DNA from: an uncultured Hyphomicrobiales bacterium
Lineage (GTDB): Bacteria > Pseudomonadota > Alphaproteobacteria > Rhizobiales > Beijerinckiaceae
Direction: 5' to 3'
Length of the DNA stretch: 64,000 nt
Assembly (NCBI GenBank): GCA_903825465.1
Contig: CAIKAR010000005.1
Coordinates: 1-64,000, forward strand
Shown here: piece after piece, positions 16,220 through 24,619 of the stretch
Position numbering within the stretch: the first letter of the stretch is position 1
Layout of the letters: every line of letters starts with the position of its first letter
The notes under the pieces: generated by a model
What the model was told of the DNA's origin: nothing
Database searches by the model: none
The model's input: only the letters and a program-made list of their open reading frames with translations
Program-made: the position numbers and the translations under genes

Positions 16220-18070
16220 TCAATCCTTGCGCCCCGACGTGTGGCCGCGGTCGCCCTCGCCCGGCGCGCCAACATCCACGCGCGCGTCGATGACATATTG
16301 ACCACCAGCCCGCACGACCTTCTCGCCGCGTTCCAGCGCCGCCGCGAAATCCACCGCGTTCATGACGGGCCCCTCGCCGTCGAGGCCTTGCGCCTTCGCC
16401 ATGGCGACAAGGTCGATCGTCGGCCGCACCATCTCCTGACCGACGAACTTGTTCTCGACAGGCCGGCCGCGCTGAACCGCCATGCGCTCCTGATGCGCGA
16501 CGTCGTTGTAGTAAACCTGGTTGTTGGCGATCACCACCAGCAGCGGTATGCCCATGTGCGCCGCCGTCCAGAAAGCGTTGCCGCCCATGGTGAAATCGCC
16601 GTCGCCGATGACCGTCATCGGCAGGCGCCCGGAGCCCTTGATCGCGAGCGCGGTGCCAATGGCGTTGGAAGGGCCCGAGCCGACGCCGCCGCCGCCGTCG
16701 AAGCCGGCGAAATCAAGCGGATGCTTGAAACTCACGGTGTCCGAAGGCCAGCCAAGCGCGTAGCCCGCCATCGTCACCTCGCGCTTGTCGCAGAAATCGC
16801 GCACGACGAGCGCGAGATCGCGCAGGCCCATGACGCCCTCGGGACGCGGCTTGCCCAGCGCCACGGAGACGCGCGGCGGCCACTTCGGCGCGGCCTTCGC
16901 ATTCTCCCCGCGCAGGCGCCGCACGGCGTCCAGCAACGGCCGCACGAGTTGGTCGGGCGAACTCAGAATCTTCAGATCCACCGGCGGCAGGCCGAAATGA
17001 TCCATGCTCCAGCCGTTGTGGAGATAATCGTCGACGGTGCAGTGGATGACCTTTGACGCGACATCCACGCCCTTGCCGAGCGTGAGTTCGAAGTGGCCCT
17101 TCAAATCCATCCAATCGAGCGACAGGACGACGTCGGCCTCTTTCACAATGTTCGCGGAGGCGGGCGACGGCCGGAAACGCGGTTCAACCAGATGCAGCGG
17201 ATGCTCCGTCGGAAACGCCGGCGCGAGCTTCATGTCGGTCAGCACGGCGGCGCCAATCGCTTCGGCGAGTTCCACGCGAAGGTCCCAGTCCTTGATCGAA
17301 CGCGACACACGCCCCATCAGGATGACCGGCTTCTTCGCGTCCACGAGCATCCGCGCGGCCTGTTCCACCACTTCTCCCGAAGGGGCCGGCGGCGACCCGG
17401 GTTGAAAACGCGCCATGTCGGGAAAACGGATTTCCTTTTCGAGCTTCGATTCCTGCAAGCCGACATCGAGGCACACGTAGGTCGGCCCGAAGGGATGCGT
17501 CGCGGCGATCTGCCAGGCCCGGGTGATCGACTCGACGGCGGCGCCGGCCGAGCGCGGCTCGTCGTCCCATTTCGTGTAGTGGCGGATCAGCGCGCCCTGG
17601 TCCTTCGACGTGTGGATCCAGTCGATCCAGGGCCGCCGCTCCTCCGCGTCGCCGGGGCCCGTCGCGCCGAGTATCAGCACGGGATCCCTGGCGCACCACG
17701 CGTTGAAAACCGCCATCGTCGCGTGCATGAGCCCGACGTTCGAATGCACGGCGACCGCCATCGGCTTTTCCGTGATCTTGGCGTAGCCCTGCGCGATGCC
17801 AACCGCGTGCTCCTCGTGCAGGCACACCATCATCTGGGGATCGCGGTTGCCGAGATAGTTCACGAGACTGTCGTGCAGGCCGCGATAGCTCGCGCCCGGC
17901 GTCAACGCGATAAAGCGCACGTCGAGGCGGCGAAGCGTTTCCGCCATCGCGTCGGAAGCCCATTCCAACCGCGCGTTGGAGTTTTTCAGCAAGGGATCCT
18001 TGCCGTCGAACCGCGCCGTCGCCAGCGCGACCTCCCTGACGCCCGCCTTGCCGCCCTCGTTCCCGCTCAT
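16220..18070 (-). CDS. Thiamine-diphosphate-dependent enzyme, acetolactate synthase/benzoylformate decarboxylase superfamily
   Basis: ThDP enzyme that would decarboxylate or ligate a 2-oxo acid; the exact substrate is unknown. The 616-aa product has the PYR domain with the cofactor-activating Glu in CLHEEHAVGIAQGYAK (about 83-98), a central domain (KKPVILMGRVSRS), and the PP domain with GDGDFTMGGNAFWTA and the downstream NNQVYYND, the classic GDG...NN ThDP-Mg motif. It lacks the closer signatures of IlvB. It is divergent from the hydantoin-racemase-like gene and forms the left edge of the catabolic cluster, so decarboxylation of an intermediate made there is plausible. Confidence 0.85.
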   Translation of the reverse strand: MSGNEGGKAGVREVALATARFDGKDPLLKNSNARLEWASDAMAETLRRLDVRFIALTPGASYRGLHDSLVNYLGNRDPQMMVCLHEEHAVGIAQGYAKITEKPMAVAVHSNVGLMHATMAVFNAWCARDPVLILGATGPGDAEERRPWIDWIHTSKDQGALIRHYTKWDDEPRSAGAAVESITRAWQIAATHPFGPTYVCLDVGLQESKLEKEIRFPDMARFQPGSPPAPSGEVVEQAARMLVDAKKPVILMGRVSRSIKDWDLRVELAEAIGAAVLTDMKLAPAFPTEHPLHLVEPRFRPSPASANIVKEADVVLSLDWMDLKGHFELTLGKGVDVASKVIHCTVDDYLHNGWSMDHFGLPPVDLKILSSPDQLVRPLLDAVRRLRGENAKAAPKWPPRVSVALGKPRPEGVMGLRDLALVVRDFCDKREVTMAGYALGWPSDTVSFKHPLDFAGFDGGGGVGSGPSNAIGTALAIKGSGRLPMTVIGDGDFTMGGNAFWTAAHMGIPLLVVIANNQVYYNDVAHQERMAVQRGRPVENKFVGQEMVRPTIDLVAMAKAQGLDGEGPVMNAVDFAAALERGEKVVRAGGQYVIDARVDVGAPGEGDRGHTSGRKD

Positions 18071-18211
18071 TCACGCTTCCTCCATGGCGCCGCCGCCGTT
18101 TCGGGGTTTTACCCCGGCCCGGCGCAAAGTCGAATCCGCGGCGACGCGGCGCGCGCTATTCCGGTGGCCCGCGAAATATGTTTAAGTCGCCGCGACGACC
18201 GCCAACATAAA

Positions 18212-18236
18212 GGCCGCGGGTCGACGCCACGCGGCC
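18212..18236. repeat. Inverted repeat GGCCGCG-N11-CGCGGCC upstream of the racemase-like gene
   Basis: Seven-base perfect arms end 13 bases before the GTG start at 18250, just ahead of the GAGGAAAC ribosome-binding site. It could be an operator for the catabolic operon or a leader hairpin. GC-rich inverted repeats of this size also arise by chance here. Confidence 0.45.
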
Positions 18237-18249
18237 TAGAGGAAACAAC

Positions 18250-19020
18250 GTGAGGATTCTCTTTCTCAACCAGGCGCCCCTGGTGCCCAACAAGAATCCT
18301 CCCTACGACATCGCCGGCGTCACACGCCAATTGATGTCCTACGCGTCGCCCGGCACCACCATCGAACTCGGCTTTCCCGACAACTCCGACGGCGCCGGCG
18401 TGATGGAGGCCATAGGATCGCAGAGCAAGCTCAACGGCCTGCACCACATGATGGAAACGCCGGCGATCGTGCGCAAGATTTTCTGGGCGCAAGAGAACGG
18501 CTACGACGCCGTCATTTGCAGCAACACGTTCGATCCCGGCGTCGATGGCGGCAGGCTGGCGGTCGAGATACCCGTCATCGGCGTGCTGCGCGCCTCGATG
18601 CACGCCGCGCTGACGCTCGCCGACCGGGTCGGCGTCACCGTGCCGCTGCCTTCGCACATTCCCTACACCAGGCGCATCCTGCGCTCGTATGGGCTCGAAC
18701 AGTTCGTCGCCGGCATGGAAGCCATCGACGTCTACGTCGACGTGCAAAAGCGAAAAGCGGAAATTTTCGACATCGCCGTCAGGATTGTCCGCGACCTCGT
18801 TTCACGCGGCGCCGAAATCATTCTGCCGCTCGGCGGCGCGCTGATCCCCTACCAGGTCGATCCGGACGACATCGCGGCGGCGGCGGGCGTGCAGGTGCTC
18901 AACACCAAGGCCATCGGCATCCGCTTCGCCGAACTCTGCGTCAGCCGGAAATGGACGCAAAGCGCGATCACTTATCCGCGCGCCAAGCTGACCCTCGACG
19001 ACTTCGCCAAGAAGCTTTGA
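18250..19020 (+). CDS. Asp/Glu/hydantoin-racemase-like protein (paralogue 1)
   Basis: Member of the Asp/Glu racemase fold family closest to hydantoin racemase. The 256-aa product contains AVICSNTFDPGVDGGRLAV and ILPLGGALIPY. These are the places of the two catalytic cysteines; the first is Cys90, while the second is Gly195-Gly196, so two-base racemisation as in hydantoin racemase is doubtful. GTG is the start, seven bases after GAGGAAAC. It is followed by a TctC-type binding protein and a second copy of itself. A role as decarboxylase, one-cysteine racemase or isomerase for a catabolic intermediate is open. Confidence 0.78.
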   Translation: MRILFLNQAPLVPNKNPPYDIAGVTRQLMSYASPGTTIELGFPDNSDGAGVMEAIGSQSKLNGLHHMMETPAIVRKIFWAQENGYDAVICSNTFDPGVDGGRLAVEIPVIGVLRASMHAALTLADRVGVTVPLPSHIPYTRRILRSYGLEQFVAGMEAIDVYVDVQKRKAEIFDIAVRIVRDLVSRGAEIILPLGGALIPYQVDPDDIAAAAGVQVLNTKAIGIRFAELCVSRKWTQSAITYPRAKLTLDDFAKKL

Positions 19021-19034
19021 GGCGGGAGAAGGCT

Positions 19035-20084
19035 TTGCGGACGCTCATTCCAGCCATCGTCGGAATACTCGCCGCCTTCGCCGCGGCGCCGGCGCGCGCC
19101 GCGGACGCCGTGGAAGCGTTCTACCGCGGCAAAACCATCCGCTTGATCGTCGGCGCGCCGGCGGGCGGCGGCTACGACCTTGTCGGCCGCACCGTGGCGG
19201 AGCGGCTCGGCGCGCATATTCCGGGCAACCCCAACGTGACCGTCGAGAACATGCCCGCCGCCAGCAGCCTGGTGATGAGCAACTACCTCTATAATTCCGC
19301 GCCGCGCGACGGCACAGCCATCGGCGTGCCCAGCAACGCGCTGCCGCTGGAGTCGCGCCTTCACCTCCTGACGCGCGCGGGGGGCGCGCTGAATTTCGAC
19401 TTTTCCAAATTCATATGGATCGGCAACGCCGCGCGGCAGCCACAGGTCTTGTTCGTCTGGCATGACGCCCCGGTCAAAACGGTCGAAGACCTCAAGACGT
19501 TTCCCGCGCTGATGGGCGCGATCAGCGTCGGCGCGGACAGCTTCACCCTGCCCTATGTGATGAACGCCGTCCTGCCCGCGAAGATGAAGATCATTCCCGG
19601 CTACGCGGGCATTGGCGAAACCCTGTTGGCGATGGAGCGCGGCGAGTTGCACGGGCACAGCGCCGGCCTCGCCAACATCGTCTCCGCCAAGCCCGACTGG
19701 ATTCGCGAGGGAAAGCTTCGCGTGCTCGCGCAATTCGGCCTGACGCGCCAACCGGAGCTGCCCGATGTTCCCACCGGCGACGAAATCGTCGACAACCCCG
19801 CCGACAAGGACATGCTGCGCTTCTTCGCGCTGAAATACGAGCTCGCCTATGGCTTCATCGCGCCGCCGGGCGTGCCTGGCGACCGCGCCGCGGCGCTGAA
19901 ACACGCGTTCGACGAGACCATGCGCGATCCCCTCTACATCGAAGCCGCGGCGCGCCTGTCGCTGCCGCGCAATTCCATGACATCGAACGAAGTCGACGCG
20001 ACCATCGCGAAAATAAACGCCACGCCCGAGCCGGTGGTCGCGCGCATGCGGGCGATCCTCGACACGCTGAACGAGAAAAAATAA
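19035..20084 (+). CDS. TctC/Bug-type tripartite tricarboxylate transporter binding protein (copy 1)
   Basis: Periplasmic solute-binding protein of the tripartite tricarboxylate transporter family. I choose the TTG at 19035 because GGGAGAAGG precedes it and the product then opens with a clean signal peptide, RTLIPAIVGILAAFAAAPARA, giving 349 aa. The family pattern is clear: FYRGKTIRLIVGAPAGGGYDLVGRTVAERL, NVTVENMPAASSLVMSNYLY, APRDGTAIG and the C-terminal YGFIAPPGVP. No TctA or TctB membrane genes are in the window, so it is an orphan, as many such proteins are. Its place between two racemase-like genes suggests it captures their substrate, probably a carboxylate. Confidence 0.88.
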   Translation: MRTLIPAIVGILAAFAAAPARAADAVEAFYRGKTIRLIVGAPAGGGYDLVGRTVAERLGAHIPGNPNVTVENMPAASSLVMSNYLYNSAPRDGTAIGVPSNALPLESRLHLLTRAGGALNFDFSKFIWIGNAARQPQVLFVWHDAPVKTVEDLKTFPALMGAISVGADSFTLPYVMNAVLPAKMKIIPGYAGIGETLLAMERGELHGHSAGLANIVSAKPDWIREGKLRVLAQFGLTRQPELPDVPTGDEIVDNPADKDMLRFFALKYELAYGFIAPPGVPGDRAAALKHAFDETMRDPLYIEAAARLSLPRNSMTSNEVDATIAKINATPEPVVARMRAILDTLNEKK

Positions 20085-20095
20085 TGGAGACCTCC

Positions 20096-20869
20096 ATGCG
20101 CATTCTGGTGATCGACCAAGCCCCGCTGTCGGCGGAAAAGAACCCGCCCTACGACGTCGCGGCGATAACACGGCTGCTGCAATCCTACGCGTCGCCGGGC
20201 ACAACCATCGAAATAGGATTTCCGGAAAACTACGAGGGCGCGCGGCTGATGGATTCGATTGGCGCGCAAAGCAAGCTGAACGGGCTGCACCACATGATGG
20301 AAACGCCCGGCATCGTGCGCAAGATCTTCTGGGCGAAGGAGAACGGCTACGACGCCGTGATTTCGAGCAACACTTTCGACCCTGGCGTCGACGGCGGCCG
20401 CCTCGCGGTGGACATCCCCGTCATCGGCCTCAACCGCGCGTCGATGCACGCGGCGCTGACGCTCGCCGACAGGGTTGGCGTGACCGTGCCGCTGCCGAGC
20501 CACGTGCCCTACACGCGCCGCATCATGCGCGCCAACGGGCTTGAGCAGTTCATCGCGGGGATGCGGCCGATCGGCGTCTATGTGAACGCCGGCGAGCGCA
20601 AGGACGAGATCTTCGACATCATGGTGAAGTTGATCCGGCGGCTTGTCGACGAGGACGGCGCCGAAATCATCCTGCCGCTCGGCGGCGCGTTGATCCCCTA
20701 TATCGTCGATCCCGACGACCTGGCGAAGGCGACGGGCGTTCAGGTGCTGAACACCAAGGCCATCGGCATCCGGTTCGCCGAATTGTGCGTCAGCCGCAAA
20801 TGGACGCAAAGCGCGATCACTTATCCGCGCGCGCGGTTGGAACTGAAGGATTTCACGGCGAAACTCTAG
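20096..20869 (+). CDS. Asp/Glu/hydantoin-racemase-like protein (paralogue 2)
   Basis: Second copy of the racemase-like protein, 257 aa and highly similar along its length to the copy at 18250. Here even the first cysteine is gone: AVISSNTFDPG has Ser90, and the second site again reads PLGGALIPY. With both catalytic cysteines replaced it is unlikely to be a racemase and may use another chemistry or be a non-catalytic partner of copy 1. I prefer the ATG at 20096 over 20084: GGAG lies five bases before it and the product then starts MRIL like the paralogue. It follows the TctC-type gene almost without a gap. Confidence 0.75.
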   Translation: MRILVIDQAPLSAEKNPPYDVAAITRLLQSYASPGTTIEIGFPENYEGARLMDSIGAQSKLNGLHHMMETPGIVRKIFWAKENGYDAVISSNTFDPGVDGGRLAVDIPVIGLNRASMHAALTLADRVGVTVPLPSHVPYTRRIMRANGLEQFIAGMRPIGVYVNAGERKDEIFDIMVKLIRRLVDEDGAEIILPLGGALIPYIVDPDDLAKATGVQVLNTKAIGIRFAELCVSRKWTQSAITYPRARLELKDFTAKL

Positions 20870-20890
20870 CCGCCGCTTCGAGGAAACGAC

Positions 20891-22021
20891 ATGACGAATT
20901 CCATCGACGCGCGGGAAAGCGATCTCAAGATCGCGAAGATCGAGGCCGTCCGGCTGCGCCTGCCGTTCAAGTCGGCCGTCTCCTACAAGTCGGTCAAACA
21001 GGCGGTCGGCGAATACGTGCTTGTCCGCCTGACCCTCGGCAACGGATTGCAAGGCGTCGCCGAAACCAATTGCCGACAGGAGCAGTCGGGCGAGGACGCG
21101 GTTTCGCTCGCCTATCAGGTCGAGGCGTTTTTCGGCCCGCGCCTTCTCGGCCGCGACCCCCTCGGCCACCTGTCGATTCTCCACGACATCAACGCCTGCA
21201 AGGCCTGTCCAGCGGCCAAGTCCCTCATCGACATCGCGCTGTGGGACTTGCGCGGCAAAGTCCTCGGCCAACCAGTCTGGCGGCTGCTTGGCGGCGAAAA
21301 GGCGAAGCCCATGCCGCTGACGTGGATCGCCCACGGCAACAGCGTGGAAGGTCAGATCGCCGAAGCTCGGAAAATGCGCGAGACCCGGGGATACCGGGGC
21401 CTCAAACTCAAAACGTGGCGGCGCTCGCGCGAGGATTTGCGCATGATCGAAGGCGTGCGCAAGGCGGTGGGCGACGATGTCTTCCTCACCATCGACTGCA
21501 ACGGAACCTACGCGGAGTCGGAGGCGCGGGCCATCCTGTCGCGCGCGGTGGATTTCGACGTGCGCTTCATCGAGGAGCCATGCGACTTCAAGGACATCGC
21601 GCGGCAGGCGGACATGGCGACGGCGCTGCCGATCCCGATGCTCGGCGACCAATGCTGCGAGACGCTGGCCGACGTCAACGCGCATCTGCGCGCGCGCAGC
21701 ATCGGCGGCGTCAGCGTGAAGATGCGGCGAACCGGCGTGACGCAATCGCTCAAGATCATTTCGCTGTGCGAGGCGGCGAACGTGCCGGCGCTGATCGGCA
21801 CGGATTCCGAAAGCCGCCTCGCCGCCATGCCGCGGGCGCATCTGCACGCCGCCATTCCGCATCTCGCCGACCTGCCCGCCGAAACGCACTTTTACGACAA
21901 GCTTGACGACGACGTGTTCATGGGCGATTTTAAATTCGCCGATGGGGCCTTGACGCCGTCCGACGCGCCCGGATTCGGCGCCGAAATCGACGAGGACAAG
22001 CTGCGAAAGTACGCGTTTTGA
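20891..22021 (+). CDS. Enolase-superfamily enzyme, mandelate racemase/muconate lactonising group
   Basis: Enolase-superfamily enzymes abstract the alpha-proton of a carboxylate on a Mg-stabilised enolate. The 376-aa product has the capping domain, then the barrel with LKLK (Lys172, Lys174), metal ligands Asp202 (IDCNG), Glu228 or Glu229 (IEEP) and Asp253 (LGDQ), and Lys277 (SVKMRRTG). A KxK plus opposite Lys is the MLE-type arrangement, used for cycloisomerisation, dipeptide epimerisation or o-succinylbenzoate synthesis; the substrate is not predictable. GAGGAAACGAC precedes the ATG, nearly the same site as at 18250. Its stop overlaps the next TTG start. Confidence 0.85.
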   Translation: MTNSIDARESDLKIAKIEAVRLRLPFKSAVSYKSVKQAVGEYVLVRLTLGNGLQGVAETNCRQEQSGEDAVSLAYQVEAFFGPRLLGRDPLGHLSILHDINACKACPAAKSLIDIALWDLRGKVLGQPVWRLLGGEKAKPMPLTWIAHGNSVEGQIAEARKMRETRGYRGLKLKTWRRSREDLRMIEGVRKAVGDDVFLTIDCNGTYAESEARAILSRAVDFDVRFIEEPCDFKDIARQADMATALPIPMLGDQCCETLADVNAHLRARSIGGVSVKMRRTGVTQSLKIISLCEAANVPALIGTDSESRLAAMPRAHLHAAIPHLADLPAETHFYDKLDDDVFMGDFKFADGALTPSDAPGFGAEIDEDKLRKYAF

Positions 22022-22998
22022 CCGGCCGCCCGAAGACGAACCTCGCGATCATCGGCCTCGGTGGATGGGGGCGCAAGCTCGTCGAATCCGTACAAGGCGA
22101 ATCGACCGACGTTGGTTTTTCCGCGGCGATCGTCCGGCGGACGGACTCGTCCGAGGCCTTCGCGAAGGCGCATGGATTGCGGCTGGAGACGGACATCGCG
22201 TCCACTCTCGCCGACCCCTCGATAGCGGGCGTCGTGTCGAGCGGCCCGGCGCATCTGCACGCCGTTCACGGCATCGCCGCGATGGAGGCGGGAAAACCCG
22301 TTCTCGCCATCAAGCCGCTGGCGCTGACAGCGGCCGACGCGGCGAAAATGGCCGCCGTGAGCGAGGCGAAAGGCGTTTTACTGGCGCTCGGATACAACCG
22401 CTGCTTCTATCCCAACGTCGCGGAAATGCGCCGCCGCCTCGCCGCCGGAGCGCTGGGCGACCTCGTCCACGCCGAGGGCGATTTCTGCGTCGACCGCTAC
22501 CGTTCGCTGAAGGGCGCGCACTGGAAGGCCAATCCCGAGAACTCGCCGGCGGGCGGCCTCGCCGACCACATGCTCTATCTCGCCATCGACACGCTGGGCG
22601 CCATCGACGAAGTCCACGCGCTCGCCTTCCGCCACCACTCCGACAACGAACTCGCCGACGCGACGGCGGTGTTGTTGCGGACAAAAGGCCGCCAATCCGC
22701 GTTGCTCACGGCCATCGGCGTCACGTCCGACTACTACCGCTTCCAGGTTTTCGGCGCGAAAGGCTGGATCGAAATCCGCGACGACACCGGCTTCGCGTTC
22801 CAGCCGCTGAAGGGGCCGCGCGAGGACATCGTGTTCGACGCCATCGACGCCGAGCGCGCGGAAGTCGAGGCGTTCGCGGCGGCGATCCGCGGCGAGCGAA
22901 TCTTCCCCGTGCCGGTCCGCGACGCGGTCCACGGCGTCGCCGCGCTCGAGGCCATCGGCCGCTCCGCGATTGAAAACAGGCCCATGCTGGTTGAATAA
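22018..22998 (+). CDS. Gfo/Idh/MocA-family oxidoreductase
   Basis: NAD(P)-dependent dehydrogenase of the Gfo/Idh/MocA family. The 326-aa product has the N-terminal Rossmann motif AIIGLGGWGRKL and the second-domain strand pattern of the family. The usual catalytic EKP appears as IKPLALT, keeping the Lys-Pro, and later HMLYLAIDTLG supplies the usual His/Asp region. The TTG start overlaps the enolase stop (TTGA), so the two are probably coupled. An ATG start is not available nearby. It likely oxidises or reduces a hydroxy- or keto-acid made by the enolase-family partner. Confidence 0.82.
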   Translation: MTGRPKTNLAIIGLGGWGRKLVESVQGESTDVGFSAAIVRRTDSSEAFAKAHGLRLETDIASTLADPSIAGVVSSGPAHLHAVHGIAAMEAGKPVLAIKPLALTAADAAKMAAVSEAKGVLLALGYNRCFYPNVAEMRRRLAAGALGDLVHAEGDFCVDRYRSLKGAHWKANPENSPAGGLADHMLYLAIDTLGAIDEVHALAFRHHSDNELADATAVLLRTKGRQSALLTAIGVTSDYYRFQVFGAKGWIEIRDDTGFAFQPLKGPREDIVFDAIDAERAEVEAFAAAIRGERIFPVPVRDAVHGVAALEAIGRSAIENRPMLVE

Positions 22999-23047
22999 AC
23001 CGCGCTTCGGCGGCGCGAACATTCCACGCGACAACGGAATTGGACAC

Positions 23048-24511
23048 ATGCAAGACGACGTCGCCCGCTCGTGGCTCGGCAAATACAACCGGCCGCACCG
23101 CGACCTCCGCGAATTCATCGAGCGGGCCGAGCGCGAGGGCGAGATTCTGCGCGCGTCGGGCGCCGACTGGGATCTCGAAATGGGCGCGCTGGCGGAAATC
23201 GTCAACCACAAGCACGCGGAACCCAAGGCGATCCTGTTCGAGAACATCAAGGATTATCCGGGCTATTCGGCGATCTCCGGCCTGTCGAACTCGTCGAAGC
23301 GGCTCGCGCTGACGCTCGGTTTTCCCATGCCGCGCAACGCGCTCGACGTGGTCACCGCCTACCGCGACCGCATGAAGCATCACAAGCCCATTCCGCCGAC
23401 GACCGTCGCGACGGGGCCGGTGTTGGAGAACATCCAGCGCGGCGACGACGTCGATCTGTTCAAATTCCCGGTTCCGCGCCTGCACGAGAAGGACGGGGGC
23501 CGCTACATTGGCACCGACGATCTCGTCATCATGCGCGACCCGGAGGGCGGCTGGGTCAACGCGGCGACCTACCGCGTCATGGTCCACGACGCCAAAACGG
23601 TGGGCATCTGGATATCGCCGGGCAAACAGGGCCGGCAAATCCGCGACAAGTATTTCAAGGCCGGCAAGCCGTGTCCCGTGCTGATCTGCTGCGGGCAGGA
23701 CCCGCTGCTGTTTCTCGCGGCCAACCACGAAGTGCGCTACGGCGTTTCCGAAATCGACTACGCTGGCGGCCATCGCGGCGAGCCGTTCGAGGTCGTGCCA
23801 AGCGAAGTTTACGGCCTGCCCATGCCCGCGAGCGCGGAAATCGTGCTCGAAGGCGCGCTTCACGCCAATGACGCGAGGCTCGAAGGGCCGTTCGGCGAAT
23901 TCACCGGCTATTACGCGAGCGCGCCGAGCGAACAGCCCGTCATGCGCGTCGAGCGCGTCTATCACAGGAACAATCCAATCCTCGGAATCGCCTGCCCGAT
24001 GCGCCCGCCAACCGACGTGTCGTTCGGCAAGTGCATCGTGAAAGCCGGCATGATCTGGGACGAGATGGAGCGGGCGGGCATTTCGGGCATCAAGGGCGTG
24101 TGGTGCCACGAGGCCGGCGTCGCGCGGCTTTTCAACGTGATTTCGCTGAAGCAGGCGTACGCCGGGCACGCCAAGCAGGCGCTGCTGGTGGCGGCCGGCT
24201 GCCAGTCCGGCGCCTACGTCGGCCGTTTCACGATCGTCGTCGACGACGACGTCGATCCAACGGACATGTTCGACGTGATCTGGGCGATGTCGACGCGCTG
24301 CGATCCGATCGAAGACATCGACTTCGTCCGCAAGATGTGGAGCGGCCCGCTCGACCCGATGGCGCCAGCGTCCAACCAGACCTCGCGCGCGCTGATCGAC
24401 GCTTGCCGGCCGTTCGACCGGTTGAAGGATTTTCCGGAAGTGGCGAGCGCGCCACGCGAGTTGATCGACCGCGTCTCGGCGAAGTTCGCCGATCTTGTCG
24501 GGAAGATTTGA
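23048..24511 (+). CDS. UbiD-family prenylated-FMN-dependent decarboxylase
   Basis: Predicted reversible decarboxylase using prenylated FMN. The 487-aa product keeps the full catalytic triad: Arg176 (NAATYRVMVHD), Glu279 and Glu284 in RLEGPFGEFTGYY, with the same spacing as Arg173/Glu277/Glu282 of fungal Fdc1. The Mn/K and prFMN-phosphate region (PTDVSFGKCIVKAGMIWD) is present. The start is ATG 23048, after the 50-base gap from the oxidoreductase; the track ORF start at 22970 overlaps that gene. No ubiX homologue is in the window, so the cofactor must be supplied from elsewhere. It is not necessarily the ubiquinone enzyme; the neighbours imply catabolism of an unsaturated or aromatic acid. Confidence 0.9.
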   Translation: MQDDVARSWLGKYNRPHRDLREFIERAEREGEILRASGADWDLEMGALAEIVNHKHAEPKAILFENIKDYPGYSAISGLSNSSKRLALTLGFPMPRNALDVVTAYRDRMKHHKPIPPTTVATGPVLENIQRGDDVDLFKFPVPRLHEKDGGRYIGTDDLVIMRDPEGGWVNAATYRVMVHDAKTVGIWISPGKQGRQIRDKYFKAGKPCPVLICCGQDPLLFLAANHEVRYGVSEIDYAGGHRGEPFEVVPSEVYGLPMPASAEIVLEGALHANDARLEGPFGEFTGYYASAPSEQPVMRVERVYHRNNPILGIACPMRPPTDVSFGKCIVKAGMIWDEMERAGISGIKGVWCHEAGVARLFNVISLKQAYAGHAKQALLVAAGCQSGAYVGRFTIVVDDDVDPTDMFDVIWAMSTRCDPIEDIDFVRKMWSGPLDPMAPASNQTSRALIDACRPFDRLKDFPEVASAPRELIDRVSAKFADLVGKI

Positions 24512-24619
24512 CGCCGCGCGCGGTTTGACGCGGCGAGTCGCCTGACGCATAAGGCCGGCCCGCTCCCCATCCAGCCGACGCGAAGCGCCCTGCCCCGGGC
24601 CGTTCGCTTTTGGACCGTC

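Noticed and set aside
20084-20095. ATG 20084 as start of racemase-like copy 2
   Set aside because: It overlaps the previous stop and lacks spacing to a ribosome site; ATG 20096 follows GGAG and aligns with copy 1.
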